Origin: Diploscapter coronatus
Lineage: Eukaryota > Nematoda > Chromadorea > Rhabditida > Rhabditidae
Length of the DNA: 64,000 bases
Assembly (NCBI GenBank): GCA_964036155.1
Contig: OZ038423.1
Coordinates: 56,001,249-56,065,248, forward strand
Reading direction: 5' to 3'
Shown: one piece after another, positions 12,113 through 23,367 of the stretch
How the letters are laid out: every line of letters starts with the position of its first letter
Position numbering within the stretch: position 1 is the stretch's first letter
Program-made: the position numbers and the translations under genes
Notes under the pieces: model-generated
Database searches by the model: none
Told to the model about the DNA's origin: nothing
The model's input: the letters and a program-made list of their open reading frames with translations, nothing else

Positions 12113-12331
12113 ACTCGCCGTTTGCTGTCGCCGTCAGCCTCTTTGTCGTTCTCGTGCACATCGCCATCAGCGGCTGTGGCGGCTCGTCGGTGCGGGGGCC
12201 ACTCGCCCCTGCCTCCTCTGCCGCATGGCGGCTCCAGCCAGTCGTCCACTGGCAGAAGGGCCTCGGCCTTCGTTCGAAGAGTGTCCATGGCAATCCCTAC
12301 TCTTACGGCAGATCCAGTCCCGTTTTCAGCG
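12113..12331 (+). CDS. Candidate N-terminal exon with PKA-like sites
   Basis: A GC-rich block of 73 codons, phase 0 at both ends, exits at GCG|GTATGG. It is Ser/Pro/Arg-rich and carries GRRASAFVRRVSMAIP, with two RRxS protein-kinase-A-like sites. That fits a regulated cytoplasmic tail of the ERG channel. The acceptor (ACGCAG) lacks a good pyrimidine tract and the other strand is also open, so boundaries are tentative. Confidence 0.35.
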
Positions 12332-15300
12332 GTATGGCAAGTTTTAGACTATTTTTATGTTATCACCGATTTGTTTACAACATGGACTTTCAATCTTGGA
12401 CTGGGTTTTTATGATATCATAACTTTTCTCAATATTTCTAAAAATCTTATTTGAATGACGCAATGACTGATTTTCTATGACTTGTTGAACTTCAGAAATT
12501 AGCATATGTTTGAAATGAGATATTGAAGTTCGCGAATAATCAAATTCCCAAAAAAACTATCAAACGACCTCACTAGTACACATCAGCTTCACGTTGTCTC
12601 CCATCGTCTATATGCCCAAATTCGGCTCTTCTTCCTGACCAATTTGCTATTAGCGATGGTGGAAATTCGGAAATTTGCTGAAAAGGGCCCCGAGGGCTCT
12701 TCGTTTAGAGGCAGAGGCCACTCGGCCGCAGGTTTATTTGTTCTCTTATTTTCTAGTCATTTTCGGCGAAAAATTTTCATGCTGAGGCAGGAAAAAAGTT
12801 AGAAAAAGGCTAGGAGTAGAGAAAATTAATGAGTGCAAAGAGAGGAAAGATGTGCTAAACTAAAGACGCGAAGAAGCTAGATCCCTTTATACTCATCCAC
12901 CCGTGCTACTGCCTCATTCCAGCTGTATTTCTAAAATCTCCGAGATTCGCCTAAAAATATACCGTACTTTAAAAGTCACCCAAAAATTCGATTACTCCCG
13001 TCCACAAAATTGCTGACAAACTGGTAAGAACTATCTTTGATTTTTTTCGAGAAAAATAACTTTTGGTCAAAATTTCGTTAAATACTGAATATTTCATAAT
13101 TTCTCCCGCTCTCGCTCACACATCTGGACCCGGGCCGTTTTTACCGAGTCTCGAGCCATTTTAAAATTGACGTCAAACTCCCATACCACATTTTTAAACG
13201 ACTTCAAATAGATTTACTGCGGTTTGAGGGAGATCTGAAAGCCAAGGTGCTATTATAGGTTGATGATCGATATTTAGACTTAGATACCGTATATAATTTT
13301 TGACAAGGATTGTTTAATATAGCTTTTTAAGGAGTATTTTTTGTTTAATTTTATGCCCTGACCAATGATTTATATTTGGATACCCTATATATTTTTTAAA
13401 ATAATTTTAAAATGTCGCCTTTTTGCGAATATTTCTCAATTTTCTGCATGAGTTTCCCTTTCATCGTTGAAAAACCGCTCTATACCCGATTTTATATTTA
13501 CATCCATTTTATCTCTAGTGTTCTGCTATGTGTGTGAATTTTCAGCCTTTCGCGCAAAATACTTATTCCAGTTGAACGCTTCTAAGTCCTTCTCCTATAA
13601 TGGAATAAGGGGAATTTGTGAAGTAGGGAGCTCATTCTAACTCCCTGCTTTCGCATATGTCATTTCATTTTTGCTTCATTATTCCCCATTTTCCACTCGA
13701 CTCTTTGTACTTCATTTTCACTTTGCAAAAATCGAATTTTTTCTATTCAACTTTTTACAATACAATTCTCATCCTGTTGGTTCATCTAATTAAACGAGGA
13801 ATTCAAAAAATTTACATATCCTCAATTTAGCGCCATTTCCATAATCATGCTAATTTTGAAACTTGCGAAATGTTTTAATGGTTAGATTTTCCAAAAGAAA
13901 TTAGGAAAAAATGCAGGTTTTGACTTCCATTTCCCTTGACTCTTTGCACTTCATTTTCGCTCTGTTAGAAAAAGAACATTCGAATCTCGTTCCCTCTGGC
14001 TCGCTTTTGCAGCAGCGTCGGCCCCACTTCGGACTCGTCTTATTTTTGCTGCTTCGGTCCGAAGCTGTTTTTGCGCGTATCTCCAATTTTGCAGTTTTTC
14101 AGGCCTGAAGCACCCCACTTCACTGATTTTCTGTGTCCCCCATCTTCTGCGCCTCCTCTTCATTAGACCCATTCTAATTAAGGCTAGGCTTCTCCTTCTT
14201 GCTTGCTGAATTTAATTCCTATCTGCCTAACATTTTCACTTCTACCACCATCACCACACCAATTTAGCGGCCCATTCAATGCTGAATCTCTGAACCATGC
14301 ACTTTTTCCCCCAGCTAATTTGAATATTTCATTTCATTCATTTAGAATCGACTAGCGTCATCGTCATAAGGATAAATTTCTAATCGCAAAACTTATTGCG
14401 AATTCTCATTCAAGCTAGGCGATATAGGAACCCTTTCATGTCTTTTTGCAATATTTCTAATGGATCCCCAAGCTTCCTCCTATTTCATAGTTTGCGATAT
14501 TCTGCAACTATTGGATTTTAGAAAAGTTTATTTCTCTGAACTTTAACAAGTAACATTGCTAAATTTTGATTCTATTTTCACTATCTTACGTTTCAAATTT
14601 ATTATATACCTAAAACGCGGCTTTCTAAGAATATAATGTATCCATATGGGAGGGGCATCTCTCAACCCATCGCTCGTCATTTTTGTCGTCAAATGCGGCT
14701 TTTTTCTGCAGCTCACAGGAATATTTTTCTGCACGAGTTTTGCGTAATTCAGTGCACTCGAAATCGATTCATCACATATGAATAACGCTCTCGTGGAGTG
14801 ACACAGAAAGGAAAGGCAGAAGAAAAGGAAAGAGTATGTAACGAGAAGCCCAGGCCTAGGTCTAGCACAGACAAGCAACTCTCAACTTATGCATAGGACC
14901 TGAATCTGAACCTCAATCCAACTCTAGCTCTTCATATTGCGTACTTTTCTCGACCCATGCAAACCTCGCTCAGGCTGATCTTCACTCATTTTGAAGCAAG
15001 ATTTTTTCTTATAGATATTGAGTGAACTTTAATGCACCTCTAATCTATGATATAACGCACTTTCTAAAGTAAATCAAAATTTCATTGTAAACTCCAACTT
15101 TAAAAAAAAAATTGAATTTTAAATCGACTGAAGTTTACAGCGACCCAAACCCAGCGCTATGAAATCAGTTTTGCGAGTTTCGCCCCACATTTTCTATGAT
15201 CTCTAGCCTCTCAGAGAATTTATCCCCCACTATTATCCGCTCGTCGTGTTTCCTAAAACGTTTTGGGCTCCGGAGCGTTTTGCCCGAAAATGGGCACTTC

Positions 15301-17444
15301 CAAAATTCCCCTTTTGCCAAAATTGCCGCGCCTGTTTTGAGGCTTTTGCCTGACCCGATATTTGCGTCTTATTTTATTCGTTATTTATGCCCTAGCGGCG
15401 GGAAATTTTGACAAATCATTGCTGGTTCTGAGGTTCTGTATGCAAATTATGCAAATTTTGGTATCTGCCACAATTTTGCGCCCCTTTCGCGTCATTTTAT
15501 TGCTGGTCCCTGTGGGTTGAGACTTGTAACCCAAATCCTGAGATTTTTATGCATCGGTAATTTTCCAAGCCTGTTCTTCGAAAAATCGCCACTTCCTTCT
15601 TCTTACCTTTCATTTTTCGACCGCGCACAACTTTTATTGAAATTTCCATTGTCTTATCTTTCTTGTCATAAAATTCACCCAGTAGCCAAAATTTACCCAT
15701 AAAGGTCCATTCTAGTAGTTAGTTTTGCAAATTTCCTATATTTGACCTAAAAACCTAAAAATTGATCATAAACGATCGACTTTGGGTCTTCAGGACCTAC
15801 ACTTCACCCTGAATTTTCAAGACAAACCAGAAGAATTCCAAAGCAGATTCAGGTAAAAATCTTAGCGATGAGGAGTTGTTTTTAAAGGCCTATAATTGCC
15901 ACTTCGAGACAGCTTTTGACTACAAACAGCTCATTTCAGCTTATTATAACTCGTTACTTTGATTTTTTCCCGTAAACATTTCTACTTGATTAGAACCAGA
16001 CTTCGCGTTAGTTTTAGTGCGTTTTCATGCCCATTCAGCAGAATGTTTTATCGAAACATATCTTAGTGAACGTGAAAACTTGGGTATTTTAAGAGAAATT
16101 ACTTGAAACGGGAACTAATTAGGCGGATGTGTGCGTTAAGTAAAATGAGCGCCATCCTAAAAATTCATTTAGGGTAAGAAGTCTAGGTGATTATTGACTC
16201 AGCACGAGACTCGATTCGGTGTGCTTTGACGTTTTTGGCTCAGGCATCGATCCGAGGCCGGTACATAATCGAGTTATGCGGTCGAGAGCTCGTGAGGGGA
16301 AAGGAATTGAGAGTTGATGCTTCAAGAGGGCTGTGCTGCTGCGGGAAAGAGAGGAGAAAGACTCTGACGTGGGCCTTGACTCTGAACATGGATAAAGATA
16401 TGCTCGCTGCATTCAAACGAAGTTTCAAGAGCAAAAGAGAAGACGAAAACTCCATTTTATTTCCTCTCATTTTTATTTCGACTTTGCTTCTGCTGCCCCG
16501 CTGTGCTGTTGTTTTAATGCAATCTCTGTGTCAAAGTCGCCTAGCCAGAAGCCCCCTTTTGATTTGATGCGTTTTTTTCGTCCTTCATTCTCCTTTGCAA
16601 TTCCCCTTCAAGATCATTCGTTTTTTCGCGGAGTCTTTTGCAAATATCTTAAAACCCGAATTATTATTCGCCTTTTAAAAACCCCTTTCTCCCTTCCACG
16701 CTTACCCAATTTGCATTCGATAATAGGAGGTAGCGCTATGGAATATCGCTTCATATAGGCCTTTTAGTCTTTGTTTTTGGAACTTTCTTTGCAAACGGCA
16801 TATCTACTCGGTTTTACGGATTTAGAAAATTTTGGACCCCGTAGCTTTTTTCAGAAACTTCAAATAACGATATATTGTATTTATGGAACATTATTCAATC
16901 GAAAATCAATGAAACTTTTATTCAAATTTAGACTTTTGCTAAATTTTTTATTAGAATGGACTTTTATGAATCAGATCCTTCAATTTCTCTACTCTCTTCC
17001 CTCCCTCTCTTCATTTTGGGAATAATCAAATTATTTTGGATTTTCGAATCGCTGGCCTCAATTCAGTGGCGTATTCAATTCTGTTCCAAATCCCGAGTCT
17101 CTCCTGCTTTACTATTCTTCATTTCTGCGTCAAAACAACATAAATTTCGTTTTTTTGACTTATTTCTCATAGAAAAATGAGCATTTTCGTCTGTATCAAA
17201 TTCACCAAGCCACGCTAATTGTGCTTTATTATACAAGGACATGCTTTCCTCCCCTCTTCTAGACTGAAATTTGACCTGTCCCTCCTCTTTAGGCAAAGTG
17301 CTTTGCTAGCTCAAAACCAAATACATTCATTTCGAATTTACTTTCGAGCTAACTTTATTCATTTTTATCCTAAGTATTTTCAGCTTGGACTCAATTCCTC
17401 TAGAATATTGAATTAGGTTTTCATTGAACTGCCAAATACATCGT
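12332..17444. other. Non-coding stretch upstream of the ERG gene
   Basis: AT-rich sequence with scattered open frames but no splice-bounded exons. A frame at 16187-16567 has mixed composition and no donor. Short related segments occur at 11775-11808 and 12037-12069, just before this stretch. The likely role is promoter and intronic sequence of the ERG channel gene. Confidence 0.5.
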
Positions 17445-17555
17445 ATGAAATCTGTCGACGATCAGATTCTGAAGGCTTTGCATCGCCGTGCACGACGCTT
17501 TTTGTCATTTGAACCCGAATTGACGTCGTCTCAACTGCAGTACCCATGTGAATGA
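17445..17555 (+). CDS. Small upstream ORF, 36 codons
   Basis: ATG at 17445 opens 36 codons to TGA at 17553-17555. The peptide starts MKSVDDQILKALHRRARRF and has coding-like composition. It ends 46 nt before the proposed ERG start at 17602, in a different frame. It could be a regulatory uORF in the channel mRNA leader or a fragment of another first exon. Its phase does not allow direct splicing to channel exon 2. Confidence 0.3.
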   Translation: MKSVDDQILKALHRRARRFLSFEPELTSSQLQYPCE

Positions 17556-17601
17556 ATCTGTCTGTGACTATTGATTCCAACAATCCAAAGAAAAGGGCAA
17601 A

Positions 17602-20600
17602 ATGTCAAGCGCTCTGCCCAAGCAACTTATGGTTGTTCTTCAAAATGGCTCTTATAAGGTATCTCAAAAATCGACTTTTACAATGTCAATTTTATTCAAC
17701 ACAGTTTAAAACTGGTCTAAGTTGTTTTATTCGATGAAGTGCATATGAGCATGATTAAATTTGACATCTGAATAAGAAAGGGAAAACTTTCATCTTCACG
17801 AATGCCTACTTTATTCTTACCGACAGGTGCTTAATCTTGCGAGAAGTAATTCGAAAAAGATTTTAGAAATATCATCAGTTTCAGTCAGTCATTTCTCCCT
17901 AGGCCTAATAATTCGATCATTTAATTCTCCTAACCTAAAATTTTATAATATCGCTAAATTCATGTTGAGTAAATTCAATATGAACAACTACTTTCAAAGA
18001 TCGATAAAATTGAAAAATATTCGAGCCGAGTTTTTAAATAATCGGGCCACGGTAAGAAAGCTTAGAAAAATTCACTTGTTTTTGAAATACGAGCGAATTT
18101 CCAAAGATCTTCACGGTAAGACCTCCCACTCCGATTGGAATTGAGTTGAGAGAAAAAGCAAAACCAGGGGTAATTAGAGAGGAAATAATTGCATGTGAAA
18201 TAAATGCGATTCATAGAGCGACTAGCACAATGTGAGTAGGGGAAATTTATAATTTCAAAATGAAAATTAAAATTAAATTTTTAGGTGCTATCTCTGGGCG
18301 CTGATGTCCTACCCGAGTATAAGTTACAACCCACGAGGATCCACCATTGCACCATCGTGCATTATAGGTAACTTGTGAAATTAGAAAAAATCAGAAGAAT
18401 TTTGATTTTAGCCCTTTCAAAGCGGTCTGGGATTGGATCATACTTCTGCTCGTCATTTACACGGCCGTCTTCACACCCTACGTCGCCGCGTTTCTGCTGA
18501 AAGAGGTAGAATTCTTTTTTAGAAATTAGCAGAAAATTTTCAAAAAGTAAAATTAGAATAAAATTGAAAATGCTAAAAATTAGCATAAATTTTCCAATTT
18601 TCAGCTCCAAGATACGACGAAAAAGGCTCGATTTTCTGAGCCTCTAGAGCTGATCGATTTGGTGGTGGACTGCATGTTCATCGTTGACATCATCATCAAC
18701 TTTCGGACGACGTATGTCAATGAAAATGACGAGGTTCGAATTTTACTTATTTTCTGAAGCATAAAATTTCTATAAAACATTTTCGAACTTGGGGTCTAAA
18801 AACGATTTTGAGCAAAATTTCGCGAAGATCAGCTTTTTCTTACTAATTAGAAAATCTTATAAGGTGAAATGTCTTACAGGTGGTTTCACATCCGGGTAAA
18901 ATCGCGACGCACTATTTTCGGGGCTGGTTCATCATCGACATGATTGCTGCGATTCCGTTCGACTTGCTGCTCGTCAACACGAATAGCGATGAGGTTAGAT
19001 TTTCTGTCATTTCTATTGTTGTCGTTGTTTTCTTTCGTAATCATCATTTTCTTATCTCAGACGACGACGTTAATCGGCCTCCTGAAAACCGCTCGATTAT
19101 TGAGGCTTGTACGGGTAGCCAGAAAATTAGATAGGTCAGATTTTTCTTATTGAAATTCCAAAAAAAATCATTGCTTTCCTCCCAAATACTTTTTCCTTTA
19201 GTCTTTATTTTGGAAGATAGATGCCCATTTTAATACAAATTTTATGAGATCACCGAAAATTCCAGGTATTCCGAGTATGGTGCGGCCGTGCTACTTTTGC
19301 TAATGGCGACTTTCGCGCTAATTGCTCATTGGCTTGCGTGTATATGGCGAGTTTTTAAGAACTTTAAAGAATGTGCTAATTTTGAAAAAAACGCTAAAAA
19401 TTAACACAAAAAATCGATTTTAGGTATGCCATAGGTTCTGCTGAATTATCGCATAAAGAGTATTCGTGGTTGCATATGCTCTGTGAGTTTTAAAAATCTG
19501 AAGCGAAAATAATTTGAAATTTAGCCCGACACCTAAATGAGCCCTATAATTTTACGAATGGAACGCAAGCGGGCGGTCCTTCGCTGAAAAGTCGATACGT
19601 CACCTCGCTATACTTCACGCTTTCCACTATTACTTCTATAGGCAAATTTCGAGTTGATCGACTTTTCAAGTATATCGAGTTTCAGGATTTGGCAATGTAT
19701 CCGCGACGACGGATTCCGAGAAGATTTTTACGATCGTCATGATGATTTTAGGATGTAAGAAATGACGTTATATTTTCTTAAATTTATTCTAATTCCCTGA
19801 ATTTTTAAAATTTCAGCTTTAATGTACGCGTCCGTGTTTGGTAACGTGTCGGCGATCATTCAGCGGCTGTACTCGGGCACTGCGCGATATCACACGGAAA
19901 TGTCCCGACTGAGGGAGTTCATCCGATTCCATCAAATTCCCAATCCACTCAGACAACGGCTTGAGGAGTACTTCCAACACGCCTGGTCTTACACCAATGG
20001 GATCGATATGAATTTGGTGGGATTTTTACCTTTGAAAAATGATCTATTTTGAAACTTCAATGACTTTCTAGAGAAAATAACTCGATTTCAAGTACTTTAC
20101 CAGAGACAGTGAGTTGATTTTTTTTAGCTTCCTGCAGAAGAAAAAGCTCTACTTTGGAATTCCCTTTAGAAAATGACTATTTTGAGTTTAAAAAATTTAG
20201 GTCCTGAAAGGTTTTCCCGATTGCCTGCAAGCGGACATTTGTCTGCATTTAAATCGGAACTTGCTGAGCAACTCACCAGCCTTCGCCAACTCGAGTCCGG
20301 GGTGTTTGAGGGCGTTGAGGTTAGAAACAATTTCAGTAATCTCGAAAAAAAAACTGAAAATTCTGTAATCCGAAGAAAATAAAATTATAGTAATCCTTAA
20401 AAATAAAAAAAAAAACAAACAACATGTATTCTAAAAGATCATAAAGAAGGTTATAATGATGTTCAAAGATCGAAAAATTGATATTCTAAAATTCCGAAGA
20501 GTCGTAACTTTAAATTATGCCAATTTTTTCAGCATGCGATTTCGCACCACCCACTCTCCGCCCGGTGACACTTTAGTGCATCGTGGCGACATTCTGACAG

Positions 20601-23367
20601 GGCTCTACTTTATCGCTCGCGGCAGTGTCGAGATTCTCAGCGATGACAACACCGTCATGGGCATCTTGGGTACAGATTTCAATTTTGGCCAAAAACTCAT
20701 TTTCGAGTTTCAGGAAAAGACGACATTTTCGGCGAAAACCCACTTCTGTACGAAGAAGTCGGGAAATCGTCGTGCAGTGTGCGCGCGTTGACTTACTGTG
20801 ATCTGCATAAAATATTACGGTGCGCATTTTGTGTGAATTTTTAAAATCGAGATTCGTTATTTTTAGGGACGATCTCCTCGACGTTCTGGACATGTATCCT
20901 GAGTTCGCGGAGAATTTTTGTAAAAATTTGCACATAACGTTCAACTTGCGGGACGACAGTCAGACTAACAGGAAAAGGTGCGAATTTCCCAAGGATGATT
21001 TTTGACATTTTTGAAAAGGCGAATTTTTCGAAAAAAAAATTTCGAATTTTCCAGGCTCGATCGTCACAAATTACTGCGGATGTCGTCGAGTTTGAATCGA
21101 GAGAGGTACGGGACGCCAGCTGAAGGGGTGGAAAGAGGTAAGATTTTTCCAAAAAGTTGAAATTAAAGAGAAATTCAGAAACAGGTCAGCCTACCACGAC
21201 AAGAAGGTCAAATACAGATTCGGTGTCCCGAAGCGATTCAAATCCACTGGATCGGATCCAGTCCGCAGGTATACTGTAATTTCAAACATTTCGAAGAAAA
21301 AGATCACTGTAGCATTTTAGTTCCCTTAAAATCATAGGTTTCAATTTATTTATTCCCAGTAAAATGAAAATTTCACCTACTTTTCTAACGAAACTCTGGA
21401 AGACCCTGTTTTACCGGATCAGTTTCGGTAGACTTTACAAGATATGAAATTTTTTACAATTTAATCTGTAAGAGTTGACTTTTCGGGAGGTTCAAAATTT
21501 GAATTGAATGCCACTTTGTTAGTTTGAGTGGAGAGCATGACGGTCAATGTTGAATTATTTTGAATTTCCCGAAAAAAGTATTCGAGCCATCCTGTTCATT
21601 CAAATTTAAAAAATGTAAAGTCTTACCAATTTTGATTTCCCTAAAATGGATTTGTTTTTCCCCTAGGTTCCTCCCGTCAGTCGCCGCCACATTCTTCCGC
21701 GATAGGGATGATGGCTCCCTTGGCGCAGGCGGAATTCCCCCCTTCGACGATGATTCGAAGGAGTCACGCACATCGAGACGAAGACGACGATGGAGTGTTT
21801 GAGGACATCAAAGCCTTCAGACACAACCCCTCTGGCAGTCATCTCAGGGACGCGGCAGGGCCCAGTCCGTCGCATCACGTCACTTACGACACGAATTCGA
21901 ACTCCAACAACCACGGTGTGCACTTTGATTTTCCCCCGATTTCTATTATGAGTTTTAGAAGATAGAAAACCTTTTTTTTAGGAATTAACTTTATTTTTTT
22001 AAAGAAAGTTACGATCTTTTTAGAATTGTTCTGTAACGAAAACTTTTTCCGAAAAGATGAAAATTTCCTTTCAGCATTCCCCTCACAGCTAGACTCAAAC
22101 GAAAGAAGAGCACAGCAATTTGACAGAAGATTGGAGTCGCTGGAAAAGTAAATTTTTGAAAAATGATGAAATATTTTTCCTTCTAAGAATGCTAATTTTC
22201 TGTAAAAATTATTTTTGTAGAAAATTTTAAATCTCCAAAATTCAGCCAAATCGAACGGATGCAAAACAAAATGAACATGGAATTCGAAAAGCTGATGCGA
22301 CTTTTAATCGAACAAAATCGGTTACAGAATTGCAATAAAACAGATGGTAAGTTTTAAAATTTAGAAATAGAAGATAGAATTTTTGGAAAGTTCATCCTGT
22401 TTTCTACTCTTCATTATCATCAATGAGAAAGCCTCTCTCTCTCTCTCTCTCTTCATAGCGGGAAAAAGGAGGTGCGAAGCCTTTCCTCCCTGCCCGCCTG
22501 TGTTCTCGCTGTGCTCTCTTCATTTTCCACACTATTTTCATTCGCGACTTACGTGCGGCTCGCACCATCGCCTCTGCTTTGAACAGTAGACGACGACTTC
22601 CTCGCAGATAATGGAGAGTACCATATTTATCTTTTAAACTGGGTGAACTTTCCAACAAAAATAAAAGAAGAAAATTTAATAATAAGTAGTGTGACTTCGT
22701 CTCAATCCGCATAGATTTTGGTTCTGATAATTTGAGGTGATTCTGACTCCTAAACTTCTAAACCCATCCCATCCAAATCAGACCTATGTGCAAAAACGGA
22801 GAATGTGAGGCAAATTTACCAAATCTTGACGAACCTAACAAAACGCTGTTTTCATTAGATGAGGTAAAATTGAACAAACAACGCATCCGATTTGATGAAA
22901 TGAGTGATAATTTTCTTTGGTTCTGAATTTGCTTCAGTCTGATATATGACATGGTTTTTCGCGGTTTCTAAGTTCAGCTGCAATACAGGGTATTCAAGGA
23001 AATCTTAATTTCACAATTTTAAGAAATAATTGTAAAATTGGGGAAAACTCCTTTTTACAAGTCATTTCTTGAAGATTGAAATTTTGAAATTTCCAAAATC
23101 TTCCCTGAGAAAGTGCATGTGGCCAAATGATCTTCTTTTCCGCTATTTGAAGTGTAGAAAAAGCGTACTTTGTAAGAATGGGGCGAGAAAAAAGAGCGAA
23201 AATGACCTGATTTCGTCGATTTTGCAGAAAGTTCGACAGTGCGGCCGAGGCGAGTTGTGTCGATCAACCCGAATCTGCTGCCGAACGGCGGAGAAGAAAT
23301 GCGCGTTTCACGGCTGTCGAGTCACGAACCCACCACGCCCCCGAATGAAACCGACACTTTGCTATAA
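17602..23367 (+). CDS. unc-103: ERG-type voltage-gated K+ channel (UNC-103 orthologue)
   Basis: Pore-forming subunit of an ether-a-go-go-related K+ channel in the plasma membrane; the nematode ERG controls muscle and neuron excitability. The model has 21 exons and 759 aa. Exons: 17602-17658, 18285-18367, 18412-18505, 18605-18733, 18880-18993, 19061-19134, 19266-19346, 19424-19482, 19525-19641, 19686-19754, 19817-20016, 20201-20319, 20533-20669, 20714-20819, 20867-20977, 21055-21137, 21185-21268, 21667-21915, 22075-22147, 22246-22346, 23228-23367. Visible in order: the family signature [16 protein letters not shown]1-S3, S4 ([13 protein letters not shown]), pore filter SIGFGN, C-linker, cyclic-nucleotide-binding homology domain ([19 protein letters not shown]), a Ser-rich tail, a short coiled coil, and a C-terminal DTLL resembling a PDZ ligand. 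No N-terminal PAS/eag domain is present in this isoform. Start: [19 protein letters not shown] is preceded by an in-frame TGA and ends in phase 0. The first exon is less certain than the rest, and distal starts are possible. Two introns use GC donors. Confidence 0.93.
19642..19685 (+). other. GC-AG intron between selectivity-filter codons
   Basis: This 44-nt intron of the ERG gene starts GCAAAT after ...ATAG and ends TTTCAG. Removing it joins TSI to GFGNV in frame, with the filter glycine codon itself split (G|GA). No GT donor gives an intact pore. A second GC donor (ATATG|GCGAGT) begins the intron 19347-19423 and restores LACIWYAIG. Confidence 0.85.
22432..22452. repeat. CT microsatellite
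   Basis: A run of about ten CT dinucleotides within the long intron (22347-23227) before the last ERG exon. No coding function is indicated. Confidence 0.8.
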
